A stretch of 64,000 nt of DNA from Pseudophaeomoniella oleicola (GCA_003868215.1 QWDQ01000012.1:434001-498000); one strand, 5' to 3'; shown: positions 1-11,439, counted from the stretch's first letter. A program made the numbers and translations. Notes: generated from the letters alone by a model not told the origin.

Positions 1-3
1 TAG

Positions 4-87
4 CCTAACAATGTCATGCCGGACGAGGGTAAAGCAAGTTGGTGGCAAGGGCGATTCGGGCCTGAGATCCCTGATACTGCTGAATAG
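4..87 (+). CDS. Possible last exon of an upstream gene (fragment)
   Basis: The window opens with TAG, which could be an intron acceptor. It is followed by 27 open codons (PNNVMPDEG... ending ...PEIPDTAE) and a stop at 85-87. The composition is protein-like (paired Trp, charged residues), but there is nothing to match a family with, and the gene body would lie outside the window. It would be tail-to-tail with the monooxygenase at 474-2501. This is a guess from phase and composition only. Confidence 0.2.
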   Translation, partial: PNNVMPDEGKASWWQGRFGPEIPDTAE

Positions 88-473
88 ACCTATATTCTTA
101 CTATTCCGCATATATCATTTCGTTATTGATATTGGGAGTTGAGAGAATCTTTGGTTTCCAACATGATGGCCGCTGATTCGGGATGTGTGCGTAGCGAAGT
201 AATGCCACGCGCGACATATTTTGTTGCCACATTTCGATTGGGAAGAGCAGAGGAACTGTCACCCAGTACAAGTTCCAATTTATATAGGTCAAACGAGCAT
301 ACATTTTCTCCTGGTTCCTACATGTTCCATTTTTCTTGCACGATATAATAGTGATCATTGCTCTTCTAAAAGAGGTTGTCTCAAAGAGGAGGGTGTCTAT
401 CAAGGCCGCCGTTAACAGAGCTATAATTGGTATCGACGACGGTGCATCACCACAGAGAGGTTCCTGGTCTGTT

Positions 474-2501
474 CTAACCAGTTGTAAGTCCCTTCTCGAT
501 TGCCACAATCTGTAAAGCAACGAATCGCGAGTAAATACGACAAAGCGCCAGACTGCCGCCCATGAACCATAGTCTCGGATGACCGGAGGGCCTCCACATC
601 TGTCCAGTGAGGTCAGCGAACAGAATCTAGGCACGTTCATAACTAGACTTGCGGGATAGCAGGAAAAAGAGTTGTCGCTTACCGCATTGATCTCTCCCTC
701 GTCGTCCAAATCCCAGACGTCCTTCGCCTTGTCCGCAACTTTGTCCCCCATGACCTTCCTCAGCGAGGTCCTCATGTTATCATAGCCAGTCGCCAGGACC
801 ACAATATCAGCACTCAACTTCCTGCCATCTGCCAGCACTAAAGCATTATCCTCGAACCCATTGATTCCATCAGGGCTCTGGACGACTTTGATCTTGCCAT
901 CGATGATGAGCTGTGAGGCTCCGACGTCGATGTAGTACCCACCACCGCGAGTGACATATTTGCGATAAATGCCGCTGCCGTCGTGGCCGAAATCAACTTT
1001 GAAGCCAGCCTTAGCAAGGCCTTCAAGGTTAAACTTTTCCGCTTCAGCGATCCGTTTGGTGGACCCAACGTTGAGGGCAAATTGAACGGGGAGGGGAAGG
1101 CTCTGGCCGTAGACGTCGGCGTCTTCGGTTGGTGGACCACCCTCGTCGTAGAGACCTTCATGCATCATAAAGAGGCCTGTATCGGCTTTGATGACGTAGG
1201 TCCCGCGTCGTTGAAGCATGGTGACTTCGGCGCCATTTTCGTAATAGTTTTGCGAGATGTCGTGACCAGAATTGCCCGTGCCAACGACGATAACACGCTT
1301 TCCTCTCACACCGGCTTGAGTACTTGCATCTTTGTGTTGGCTGCCGTGGTAGACTGTCCCCTTGAAGGTGTCCTGGCCAGGAAAGGTGGGAATCTTGGGC
1401 TCTCCGGAGTGGCCAGTGCAGAAAACGACATGCTTGGGGTGTAGAGTACGTTGGGTGCCATCACCGCGAACAACTTTGATTGTCCACCGCTCCTCGGCAT
1501 TGGAATACTCTGTTGACGTGATTGTTGAAGATAGCCAGACATTAAGCTCCATGATGCTGGCATAGGCTTCGAACCAGTCACCGAGTTTGTCTTTTGCCGT
1601 AAATAGTGGCCAGCTCGAAGGGAACGGAAGACCATACATATGAGTGTACTGAACGGGATCATGGGTGACAAGGGTACGATAGCGGTGTCTCCAGTTATCA
1701 CCAATACGGGCGATCTTATCGACTATTAAACAAGAGAGACCGAGAGTCTGCACGCGGGCTCCAACATTGAGGCCGGATTGACCTACGTAGGCGTTAGTTA
1801 GACCGTGGTTTGACGGACTTCAATTGGTTCCAATAACATAAATTGAACCCCGGAGCACAGAAGAGTGAACACTTACCAGCGCCGATGACGAAAACATCCG
1901 GCTCTTCATCGAGAAATTCAGCTTTGCGCTGTCTCCTCTCATGCCAGTTGCCCTTCTGGACCCCTCCGAGAAGGGAGTTGTTCCCACCATGTGGTCGATG
2001 ATAGCCAGCAGCCTCATTGACGCCCTTGATTTCTTGCAAAGCGGTGTAGAACATGTATGCTTTGTAGACCCCATCACTGCCTTGAACAAGGCGAAGCATA
2101 CCTTTGCCACGCCCGACCTTTGTTTCAAAGGTAAACATGCTCTCCACCCATTCGAGATAATCAACCGGATGGTCTTTACTGGGTGCAAATCTGCCATGCT
2201 CCGCAAGTTTGAAGGCAGTCGGCTGGCTCACTGCAAGACGGTCGCTGAGGAATGACGTGATCTTAGGCAAACCGGAGATAGTGTGAAAGTCCCAGTCTAA
2301 GGCCAGATGATCCCTCCACCAGGCCTCATCATGGAAAACCGCAGAGAGTTGTGAGAGGCTGCCGCTGGTGATGACCTTAGTGAATCGATCGAGCCATCCT
2401 TGAGCAATCTCTGCAGGCGACCGGGGGACTGCGACAGACTCTTTGGGCTCGGGGGCTGTGAATTGATGGATGGAAATGTCGTGAGGCTGGATTATGAGCA
2501 T
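474..2501 (-). CDS. Flavin-containing monooxygenase with N-terminal NTF2-like domain
   Basis: FAD- and NADPH-dependent monooxygenase that would oxygenate a small organic substrate; here a candidate tailoring enzyme of the neighbouring polyketide pathway. My model joins 2501-1877, 1782-683 and 599-474 (introns 1783-1876 and 600-682, both GT-AG), giving 616 aa. Residues 1-190 form a SnoaL/NTF2-like region, as in many fungal FMO-like proteins of about 600 aa. The FAD loop GAGQSG spans the first intron (residues 207-212). The FMO fingerprint FKGTVYHGSQH is at 348-358, the NADPH loop GTGNSG at 376-381 and an ATGY motif near 540. The short last exon restores the family's C-terminus (WFMGGSLALCRIYSR). 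The start is the only ATG in frame before the conserved part. It lies upstream of, and on the same strand as, the phosphotransferase-like gene's end. The substrate cannot be told. Confidence 0.9.
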
Positions 2502-3570
2502 GGTGAAATGGCAAACAAGTTGACCTACGCGTTCTGATGGAGATGGGAAATGAGAGAGATCACAGACAAGACCCCACGAGTGTTTTAATGTATCCTACCT
2601 CGGTGTGCTTTCCACGATTTGGCAGATCGCCACGTCGCGACTTCTCATTGCTGTGGGTTTGATCTCAGAAGTTACATTCCGCTCAGCAGATCCTGCAAAC
2701 GAGCTGCATCACATCACCTCAATGGCGCCTCCGAGATCCATATCCGTAGATGTCGAGGGAAGGTGATGCGGCGATAAGTACGGTAAGGTGAAGTGAATGG
2801 GGGAAGTGGAGGATAAGGACGCGGGTGAAAGCCAATTACCCCGCCTCAATCGAGGTGCATTCAACACCCTTCGGAGAGAGATAGCCCATCCTCTCTCGTT
2901 CTACTTTCTGCTTTCAATCGCTATCATAGATGCTGGACGGGTCATTGTTTGCTTCCAGGCAACTTGAGCGAGAAGTAAGAACTCTCATGTGATAGTAAAG
3001 GGGATATTGATCCCGATGAGAACGACTCAAAGGCAATATCACCTATCAAGCCTTCATGCAAATGGTCGTATCACCGACCAACTCACTGCAAACAATCGGT
3101 CGGATCTTCGGCAAGACAAATGTCTCGCATGAGCTGCCTGGAATTCGAATGAAGGACTACCGATTATCTATCTTATGAACTCGGTCGGGAAGCTGTCCGT
3201 CATGTTGCGGGCCCAGCTACTGATCTAGGGAGAGGACAGGCCCCAGATGCCTCAACAAGTTCTCGACACCCAGATTCCGATAGCTTCGTCAATGTCAAGA
3301 GTGGAGCGTTAGAGGTCAAACAACTGCAGAGGAGGGGAACATGATACGACCGGTGGACTGTGTTCGCTTCGGCAAATGCAGTCTGAACAACGGCTTCGTA
3401 TCGCCGGGGAATCTCCCATCTCTTTCCCCATAGGGTCGAAGAGAATACGATAGGGTGGAGTGGTTCTGTTTAGTCTAGGAAAATTTCAAATATGTAGCAG
3501 GACTATGAATGTAACGATTTTACCCTACATTGATGTATACAAATTGTTGAAACCCTTATGTCCTTCCATC
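2502..3570. other. Intergenic: monooxygenase promoter side
   Basis: No open frame with protein-like content. It contains the 5' flank of the monooxygenase and the 3' flank of the phosphotransferase-like gene. A CCGACC/GGTCGG inverted pair around 3074-3102 resembles half-sites used by Zn2Cys6 regulators, but the spacing is not a recognised standard. Confidence 0.4.
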
Positions 3571-4908
3571 TCAAAATCCACGCTCTCCCAACCATGTCGC
3601 CAACTCCACTTCCACTCGCGCTTTCAACCTTGCCGTCTCTTCTTCACCTCTGCTTTGCACCAGCGCTTCAGAGACAAGCGAGACCTTTGCGATCGAGTCG
3701 CTGAACCAGTGTAGGCTTGCGAGCTCTTCGAAACCGGGGATCGTGCTTGGTTTTTGGACGGCTTGGATGGAGAGGTGGTAGTCGAAGAGGCGAGCGATAT
3801 TGTAGGTTGGTGATGACTTTGAGGTGGAGGAGAATTTGCCGGTCAGAATGGCGGTACGGAGGGCGAGGTCTGAAGGGTCGCTGGTGTAGGGTGATAGAGG
3901 GATGGAGTAGGATTCTGTGCTGAAGGAGCGGAGGAATTCATCGGCTGGATTTGCGCTGATATACGTGCTGCCAAAGTTTAGAATTGCGGTCAATTCGAAG
4001 GTCGTCGGGTCGAAGAGGAGGTTGGCCGTGGACAAGGCACCAAGGATCAGGTATTTGCGAGGTGAGTGAGAGAATGGATAGAGGGTGGAGCGGAGACCGG
4101 ATGGGTGGCCTAGGAAAGTCTCGATTCGAGATCGGAGTTCGGTATTCCGCCAGCCGGAAAGGACGGGGGATTTGTCTGCTTCGGCGAGTTGTGATGTTAT
4201 GACGGAGTGCCAGAACGAAGTGTAAGTGGGAAATGGGCCATCGTAAGGTAGGGTGGTCGGGGCGCTGATGATACTTCCAGAAGCTGAGAAGGTGAGACCA
4301 CCATATTGAGTTATGGTCTCAGGTGGGTAGAATTGCTGGATTTCGCTTATCACTTCAGCAAATTGAAATAGAACCAAGTCCTTTCCTTCCGGCGTCATGT
4401 CTAAATACAGGTGCTCCTTGTGGATGTTGACCCCAGCTTTGTACTCCACGAGTATCCAGCCCTGCTGGCTGTCTGCCGCGCTGCCCCAGCCATAGACGTC
4501 AGGAACCAGATGGGAGAGGTTTGCCGAATCAAGAGCTATTCGAACGAGGTACATAGCAGCCACTTCGTTCTCAATGCGATTGGACCGACGTAACTGCGTA
4601 GCAGGATTGTCGAGGCGGATGGCCAATGTGGTGACTTCAGGCGGCAATGGACTGGTCCCCGATTTGCCTCCCTTTTGAGTGGAGATATTGACTGCAGGCG
4701 TAAAATCTAGCCGGTAGACGAAGTCGGTATCAACAGGCGGATCGGTTGTTGCACAATTGATGGGTTCGACGTGAGATGCCTGGAACCGATGAGCATCTGG
4801 CTATGTCATGACCTCTGTCCCAGGGGACGGACATACCTCTAGATCGTATTCCTGCTTGAGCATTGATTCAATGAAATGTAGATGTTCGTGACCTCGTGGG
4901 TGGTTCAT
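3571..4908 (-). CDS. Aminoglycoside phosphotransferase-like protein, catalytic loop degenerate
   Basis: Kinase-fold protein of the fungal APH/choline-kinase-like family. Exons 4908-4837 and 4779-3571 (57-nt GT-AG intron, 4780-4836) give 426 aa, beginning MNHPRGHEHL. The N-lobe is recognisable (DFVYRLDF near 38; VEYKAG after PDVYGWG), as is the C-lobe (ILGALSTANLLFDP...LTAILNFGS...PADEF). Family members normally read HGDxxxxN and then a D in 'DWE/DFG' at these places. Here the loop is LGALSTAN and the metal-binding Asp is Asn (ILNFG), so both catalytic acidic residues are absent while the surrounding fold is kept. I infer a pseudokinase or binding protein rather than an active phosphotransferase. 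It lies between the FMO and PKS and may be co-regulated with them, but no function in the pathway can be assigned. Confidence 0.8.
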
Positions 4909-6791
4909 CCTGTTGGCTATGCTAAGTTGACAACGGTGTTGAGAATGGAGGAGATGGAAGACATGACAGATTGTCTCTGACGAGACACATGCTGTCTATA
5001 TACGTCCTTGAAGGAGGGTCTTGATGAGCATCATTTGGGTCTTTCATAAAAATAACAAGCGAAGATGAGAAGAGGGTCGGTTGCATTGCAGCTTAGTCGC
5101 GACAGTAGAGCAGATAGCTCAGCCTCCAAGATGATTAGGGTGACGGGTGCCATGTCCGATTGCGTGTTCATTGAGCTCTCGCAACGTGGATGATTCGTAC
5201 ATCACAGACAGGTCGTATCTACCTAACCATCAAAGGCGGTAGCATCAAAATTAGATACTTTGAAGGTTGGATATAGTCCAAGTGTCAACATGGCCCCCCA
5301 TATCTAACACGTAGTGGGGGGCGCAAACAGGGGAAGAACAGTCCATGATGTCCGCATTTCCCTAAAAGGAGATAAGACACCTTCTAGCTTGAGACGTACC
5401 CAGAGATTTCGGCGTAACAGAATATTCCAGAAGCGATCTAAATCGTATCGTCGTCGTTGAGATGTCGGCGCTCGTCATTTGGCATTGGTGTTGTCGGAGG
5501 AAACTTACTAAGAATTGGCACCGACTGCATCCCAGAAACAAACACCATACTATATACACTATCCCTTTTAAAGATATCAGCACGAGTCTAGGGGACAGTG
5601 TGTACAAACGATGAGCGATCCCAACATGCTCTCAGCCCTACATCTTTCACCATCGGACCGAAAGGATGCAAACGGTGCGCTGGTGGCTTCTAAAGCTCTG
5701 ACAACAATGGACTACGGATTGTATTGTGCGAACATGGGGAGTCTAGGGTGGTATGAAATCAGACCGAGACACATTGCTGTCACTAACACTACAGGTAATT
5801 AGTTTGAATTCTCAGCTTTCCTAGTGCCTCTTGATCGTGCCACCGTTCTAATGAACCCAGCGAGTGGACAGCTGTAACTAGATGTGAGGTAACAATAGTT
5901 CTCGTCACCTTGAGAGCTGTCCTTGTCCAAATTGATCAACAGACGTTCTACATCGATTGACGTTTTCACCAGGGGTATGTGTTCCAGGACATTTCGGCTG
6001 GTAGGAGTCCAGAGTATGGAGGAGGTATGACACGAAGAACGATATATACGTATTCAATGACATGTAGAATCAGGAGAAATGCAGGAGACAGAAATCAAGA
6101 CCACAGTGACGAGGTGACCAGAGGTGACCAGAGGTGACCAGAGGTGAAGGCAGCTAGGAGTACTTGGGAGTATTCAGGATATGGGGATCCTTATCACCTC
6201 AGTATTGATACTGTCCTCATCGCGTCACCTTTCACGTATGTTTCCTAAAATTCTGTTGTACACTCGATGACTCTTTTGCAGAATCGTTCAGTCGTTGCGG
6301 CACTTGGATAAGGTAGGTTGCGTTGTACTGTACCGAGTCACAGCTTCAGCCACGGATTTATCACGATGCCCCAACTCCGTAGCTTAGGGGAGTAATTAGG
6401 TAAACCGACTTAACCCAGTTTCCGCCTGGACTTGGCGGGGTTCACGCCTATAACCCCGTTATTCTTTACCTACTAGGCTGCGCTATCACGGCGAGTCGCG
6501 TCTGTTCCGGCATACAACCCTTCTGCTTTCATTGCATCTGTACATGTATCGTATCTTCACGCCAAAGAAGTTGGACTACAATCTGTGTCTGATAGGCAGA
6601 AGAAGACGAGAAGGAGAGCTTGACAAATTGATAGACTCGAAGGTACAAAAACAAATTGGGTTTGATTTCACTTACCGATTATCTCCCTATGCGAAGATAC
6701 GCTTTCAGAACTGACTGACAGCTATTCGCTTACCTTACCGTCTTCCTGCTTACATCAATTTACATCCAGACTTCCTCTTCTCTCTCCCAAC
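4909..6791. other. Intergenic, 1.9 kb, no supported gene
   Basis: Only short, shadow-like frames (for example 63 codons at 5611-5802). It holds the 5' flank of the phosphotransferase-like gene and a small tandem repeat at 6111-6147. Confidence 0.5.
6111..6147. repeat. 10-bp tandem repeat (GAGGTGACCA)
   Basis: Three perfect units of GAGGTGACCA followed by a partial fourth (GAGGTGA). AGGTGACC is palindrome-like, so it could be a binding-site array or simply replication slippage. Confidence 0.9.
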
Positions 6792-7232
6792 TTACTTCTC
6801 CTGCTGTTCACCTTGTTGCTTCTCCTGCTGCTCCCGCAACCTATCCTGCTCCACCCTCCATCGACTCGCCATCGTCGCCGGCCCCGTCCACCTCCCGTTC
6901 CAAGTGGTTCCAACCCCCAACGCAATGTTCGTCTGCAGCAAGTCAACCCGACTATCCCACTGCTTCCGCTGATCCTTGAGCTGTTGAATGCAGTCGGGGC
7001 ACGGCAGGTTCGACTGTCGCTCGATCTTCACCGGCTCGCAGAACTCGGGGAAGGTGACGAGACGAAACTTGCCGGAGGTGGCGTCTTGCTCGACACCGTA
7101 ACGGCGGGGAGGGGCGCACAGGTCACATTCGAATAAGGGGTCGAGGCGGACGGGGGTGGATGGGCATGTATGGTTGCATACGTGGTGCGTGACGATGGTG
7201 TAGCATCGGTCAGGCTGGGCGTTCTCATCCAT
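6792..7232 (-). CDS. Small Cys-rich hypothetical protein
   Basis: 146 aa from the ATG at 7232 (MDENAQPDRCYTIV); an in-frame GTG/TTG extension upstream has no protein-like content, so I chose the first good ATG. It carries paired cysteines (CNHTC near residue 19, CDLC near 37, CPDC near 78), suggesting zinc or iron binding, and a Gln/Glu-rich tail (RLREQQEKQQ). I do not recognise a named family. It lies on the same strand as the secreted protein at 7781-8254. Composition supports a real gene; the role is unknown. Confidence 0.55.
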   Translation of the reverse strand: MDENAQPDRCYTIVTHHVCNHTCPSTPVRLDPLFECDLCAPPRRYGVEQDATSGKFRLVTFPEFCEPVKIERQSNLPCPDCIQQLKDQRKQWDSRVDLLQTNIALGVGTTWNGRWTGPATMASRWRVEQDRLREQQEKQQGEQQEK

Positions 7233-7780
7233 AAGGAGGGATGTCAGTAGTATATCCTGTAAACAGCTCTGAACGAAATAGAGAGAATATCTCTGTTTGA
7301 TTGTAATGTGCTTTGAAATCCTCGATGTAGTTATCGACATGGCTGGTCCCTTATATACGTCGCGATCAACAAACTACAATATGTATATGCTCCTGATTCG
7401 CGACATAACAAAGGATCTAGGACTCGCATTCTTCTCAAGAGGAGACAATACATGCCGAACAAGTCACAAAATGAGACAACAAAAGAAAACAAAGCAAGCA
7501 ACAGATGTTCTACCGAGTCTTAGGACTTAGACAACAAAGGATCAAGCCCAGTTCAGATAGAACAAAGCCATTGGAGTCAGATCGTGTTGATCATTAAGAA
7601 TTGAAGCTGAAGATCCTTTGAAGGGTTTCTGATTATGTATATGCTTTGTGAGACACATGTATCTAATCAAAGAGAAAGCCTGCCTTCGATAATAACTTTG
7701 AACATGATGAATGCAAAGCTCAGACCCCGTTTAGGCATCAGTTGACCTGATACCTCCTGGTCGAGGACAGGAGATCTCAT
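7233..7780. other. Intergenic, 0.55 kb
   Basis: AT-leaning spacer between two minus-strand genes; no coding or structured element seen. Confidence 0.5.
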
Positions 7781-8254
7781 CTAAACCCTGTTATAACCGA
7801 TCGTAAAGTCCTGGGCATGGTTGAGATATTGGTAGTTCCCGTTTGGATTGGCCGGATTCAAAAATGTCTCGACATCGGCGCCAAGGAAGACGGTTCCCGA
7901 ATCCGTGGTGGTGTTGGAATCATAGTAATGAGCGACGGTGAGATAGTATCCGTTCTCGGCTGCTTGGAGTCCGAACATGACGCTCGAGTCATTGCATGCA
8001 GTTGGGAATGGGGTTGTCGCGATGGTCGGCTGGATGGCTTCCGTGGCGGAGCAGTAGACGTTTGCGATCGGTGTCGAGGCGGAGGCGTCACTGACGGTGA
8101 ATCTTATGTAGGCTTCGACTGAGTGGGGGGAACCGCTGTCGGTGAATGAAGCTATGCTGAAGCTGCCGGCGTTGTCGGCGCGAGGGATGAGAGGATGTGC
8201 GAGGATGGCGGTCGAGGCCGTGAGGAGGCTGAGGAGGGTGGAGAGATTTGGCAT
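7781..8254 (-). CDS. Small secreted protein (AA1-like)
   Basis: 157 aa from the ATG at 8254. The first about 20 residues (MPNLSTLLSLLTASTAILA) are a classical signal peptide, followed by HPLIPR, a possible Kex2-type site. The mature part is about 130 aa, Ser/Thr-rich, with two cysteines (VYCSA... and ...TACND) that could form one disulfide, and two N-glycosylation sequons (NDS, NTT). Alternating hydrophobic/polar strands (VEAYIRFTV, YYLTVAHYY) suggest a beta-rich fold such as the AA1-like family of fungal secreted proteins. An upstream in-frame ATG at 8434 would bury the signal peptide, so I reject it. It may act outside the cell on a host or competitor; that is inference. Confidence 0.75.
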   Translation of the reverse strand: MPNLSTLLSLLTASTAILAHPLIPRADNAGSFSIASFTDSGSPHSVEAYIRFTVSDASASTPIANVYCSATEAIQPTIATTPFPTACNDSSVMFGLQAAENGYYLTVAHYYDSNTTTDSGTVFLGADVETFLNPANPNGNYQYLNHAQDFTIGYNRV

Positions 8255-10051
8255 TCTGAAGTTGAACGATATGGATTGATTTGCTATACCGTAAAAGATG
8301 TCCAGGACAGAATGAGGGTCTGTCTCTCGTAGTGTCTCTGTCTGGGATGATAGATATTGTCTGATGGGCGAAGCAACACAACAAGAAGATGGGAAACGAG
8401 ATCTTATATTCGATAACACCGTCGGTCTACTCACCTTGCCTCAACTGCAGCTCAGCCTCAATGGATTGCCATTCAAGCTGTTACATTGTCAGAGTAGCAT
8501 CTATCGTAAGACAGAACCTCCAATCGCTGTTCGAGATAAGTGTAACCCAAGCACACGACAATATGCAACGGTTGTAAAGGCCAAAAAAGCTGAATATCCA
8601 GACTTCGGATGCAGCGTTACGAGCACTCAGACACAACCAATGAACGTTGCGAGGTCAGACGACTATCATAGTATACTTTCCAATGTCGTGTCATGTGAAG
8701 TGTCTCTCGGCCTGTCATTGCGGACGACGTCGGAATGCTCCTGATCTCTGCTGACTGGTTCAAAGGAAAAGAAAAGAAAAGAAAAGGAAGCGGAATGAAG
8801 TCCTTTAATACGAGGTGAGCGAGGCATTTCTATTTCTATATTCAGGTACATTCGCCCTTGGCGCACGTCAGCGTAAGCAGAACGGAAATACTAATGTTTC
8901 TTTACGACACACTCACTCTCGCTCTCACTCTCATTCTCATCAAAGACACAATGCAACTAACTATCCAAGGCGGGCCTAAATTCTATTTCAGGGAGAAGAA
9001 TCTGCCATCGATCTCCTTCCGCGAATACATAGATTGAAGATCTGATGTGAGGTGCCGTCGGAAGGCGAAGTCCTACTAATTCGACGACGATACAACCTAG
9101 AACGCACATCCCGAGGTAAGCAACAGCACAGGCCACCACTGCATCCTGCATAGAGGCGCTCTGTGAAAACATTGCATACATATCTCCGATCATATCGTGG
9201 AGGACAACCCGCAGTCGAGGCCACTCGATGTTTCACAGAATGTCAGCGTAGGATTTGCCATGTAACTTCACTGTCCACATCCAACCTCGGGAGTACGAAA
9301 AGACGCCAAATGGCAAGCGGCGTGAGTTCATGCATCCAGTCCGATCCCAGATTGTGGAAAAACGTCCATTGGACGCCTTATATGCATACCATGGTTGCCG
9401 CTCACCCTTCTGGACTGCGCTATCGCTAATATGACTTCGGACAGGACATTTCTGTATCTCTCAGGCCGATATTGTCTCACACAGCAAGTATCGACCACGG
9501 TAGCCAGAGTCCGTTAATAATGAACCAGAACCTGTCTCTTAAACATATTTACACTTCCACTCATGTACCTGTTCGGTCATGGCCCACAGCTAGTCCCACG
9601 GTTTGGCGAGCATAACCAGCGGATACAAGTCGAGTCACGGCAGCGTCTTATGGTCATCCCGAGATATGTATACTGTATGTATACTGTGCCAGACTCTGCT
9701 ATCAGACCCAGCAAGCAATATCTACCTGTGTCACAAACCATGAAACGCAAAATCCACACAATGGGTAGTCCGCCTTGGCATCGCCTGCTCTCTCAAGTTT
9801 CATTGCAATCAGCATACGATAATTCTCCTGAATGACCGTGGGATCAGTGCTATCTTTCTTGGCCACGGATGTCCGATGACTGCTTCGAAGATTGGAAGAA
9901 GCTATAATACAAGCTTATGGTACCGCCATGATCTACTGGAATGTTCATCTATGCCGATTGTCCACTTGTGAGACGAAGCCTTCTCGCCTTCAAAATTGCG
10001 TAAAGAGCTTCTTCGGGTTTAGTGCGGGTTACAGAGCACAAAGGACCAACC
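8255..10051. other. Divergent promoter region, 1.8 kb
   Basis: Lies between the secreted protein (-) and the sulfotransferase-like gene (+). The frames present are short and shadow-like. Low-complexity patches are AAAAG x4 at 8767-8786 and a CT-rich stretch at 8909-8941. Nothing else recognised. Confidence 0.5.
8767..8786. repeat. (AAAAG)4 microsatellite
   Basis: Four perfect 5-bp units in non-coding sequence. Confidence 0.9.
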
Positions 10052-10951
10052 ATGGAATCATTCCTTCGCTTCCTGTACCAGGTCGACCCACCCAAACGGG
10101 TCCGTGATCGCCCCATGGAAGTTCTAGCTCTGGGTCTCTCTAGGAGCGGAACTGAAAGCCTACGACTTGCTCTGAAAGAGCTGGGCTATGATGAAACCTA
10201 TCACGGCTTTCTCTACGCATCAGATGGCGGAGACGCTTATGCATGGTACCCTCTACTGTCCCAAAAGCTACGACCGACGCGAGACCAAAAACCGCTGGCA
10301 GACCACTCACCAGCAGAGCTACGAGAAATCTTTGACAAGATCATGGGCAATTGTGCAGCCATCACCGACACACCAGCCACGCTCTTCGCACCAGAGCTCC
10401 TCAAAGCTTACCCTGAAGCCAAGGTGATCTTGAATCGAAGATATGACCTCGACGCATGGGAACGCAGCATCAGCACCACGCTCATCGCAAGAACCAAGTC
10501 CTGGACCCCATGGATCCTCCGCTTCTTCGACCGCGAGCTCTTCTGGTACCGAAAAGACGGCGAACTGATGTTCAAGGACTACTTCCACGGCAGCTTCGAA
10601 TACCACGGCAAACAGGTCTACCTCGACCACTACCACTCGCTCGAGAAGATACTGGAAAACTCAGATTCCACCGTCTCCTCCAGCTCCTCGAACGACTACG
10701 CTAACAATGGCCGCCCATACCTCAACTGGAGCGTCGACGACGGCTGGGCACCCCTTTGCGACTTCCTCGACAAAAAGAACCCCGCAGACACCTCCATGAC
10801 GCCGTTTCCGAACGGTAACGGACCCGGTGCTTTCGAAGAGCGCGTCAAGGCAATCAATATGAAACGCGTCGCACGCGCGAAACGAAACATCGTCGTCGTT
10901 GTTCTATTGGGTGCTGCTGCTGCAACGGTGGCAGTTCTGGTTACCGTATAA
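10052..10951 (+). CDS. Sulfotransferase-like protein with C-terminal membrane tail
   Basis: 299 aa, intronless, from the first true ATG at 10052 (good context CAACCATGG). The P-loop-like PAPS motif GLSRSGTESL is at residues 28-37, and the second nucleotide-binding strand ILNRRYDLDAWERS follows near 135. This is the layout of the fungal Sulfotransf_4 family (often annotated 'NAD-dependent epimerase' or P-loop protein). The last about 25 residues (IVVVVLLGAAAATVAVLVTV) form one hydrophobic helix ending the protein, consistent with a tail anchor facing the cytosol. The gene is tail-to-tail with the polyketide synthase, so it is a plausible tailoring or accessory enzyme. Whether it transfers sulfate is not shown; many family members are uncharacterised. 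Confidence 0.8.
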   Translation: MESFLRFLYQVDPPKRVRDRPMEVLALGLSRSGTESLRLALKELGYDETYHGFLYASDGGDAYAWYPLLSQKLRPTRDQKPLADHSPAELREIFDKIMGNCAAITDTPATLFAPELLKAYPEAKVILNRRYDLDAWERSISTTLIARTKSWTPWILRFFDRELFWYRKDGELMFKDYFHGSFEYHGKQVYLDHYHSLEKILENSDSTVSSSSSNDYANNGRPYLNWSVDDGWAPLCDFLDKKNPADTSMTPFPNGNGPGAFEERVKAINMKRVARAKRNIVVVVLLGAAAATVAVLVTV

Positions 10952-11144
10952 TAATACGACGATGACGACGCCACTCGTGTGTGGGAAGTAAATCACAGAT
11001 TTAACGCTCTCCAGTAATGAGGGGCCCAATGAAGATATCCTGCTTGTCTGCCTTCCTAGTTTCCTTGGAAGATGTTAGGTGCTTCCGTTGTCAAACTTCC
11101 CACCCTTTACTAGGTATTACCTACTTAGATACTTTTACGAAGCT

Positions 11145-11145
<1 letters not shown>

Positions 11146-11195
<50 letters not shown>
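11146..11195. repeat. (AG)25 microsatellite
   Basis: About 50 bp of perfect AG dinucleotides. Confidence 0.95.
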
Positions 11196-11200
<5 letters not shown>

Positions 11201-11439
11201 AAAAGATTTATGTGGTTCATTTCATAGAAAAGGGGGATTTATCTCAATTACCTAGCTAAGGTATCTATATAAAGAAAAGGGTTCCAAATTTATCTAAGAG
11301 AAAAAGAACAGAAAGTGAGAGTGAGAGCTCGGTGTATAAGTTTGTGTGCAAGTAAGTAAGCAAGTAAACAAGTAAGGGGAATGGTCGTCGTTCGTAAATC
11401 CGTTGTAATGTGAGAAAAAACGAGAAATGATACACAGTT

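Noticed and set aside
5611-5802. 63-codon plus-strand frame starting MSDPNMLSAL
   Set aside because: Has an ATG, but no homology signal, no intron support and no neighbouring context.
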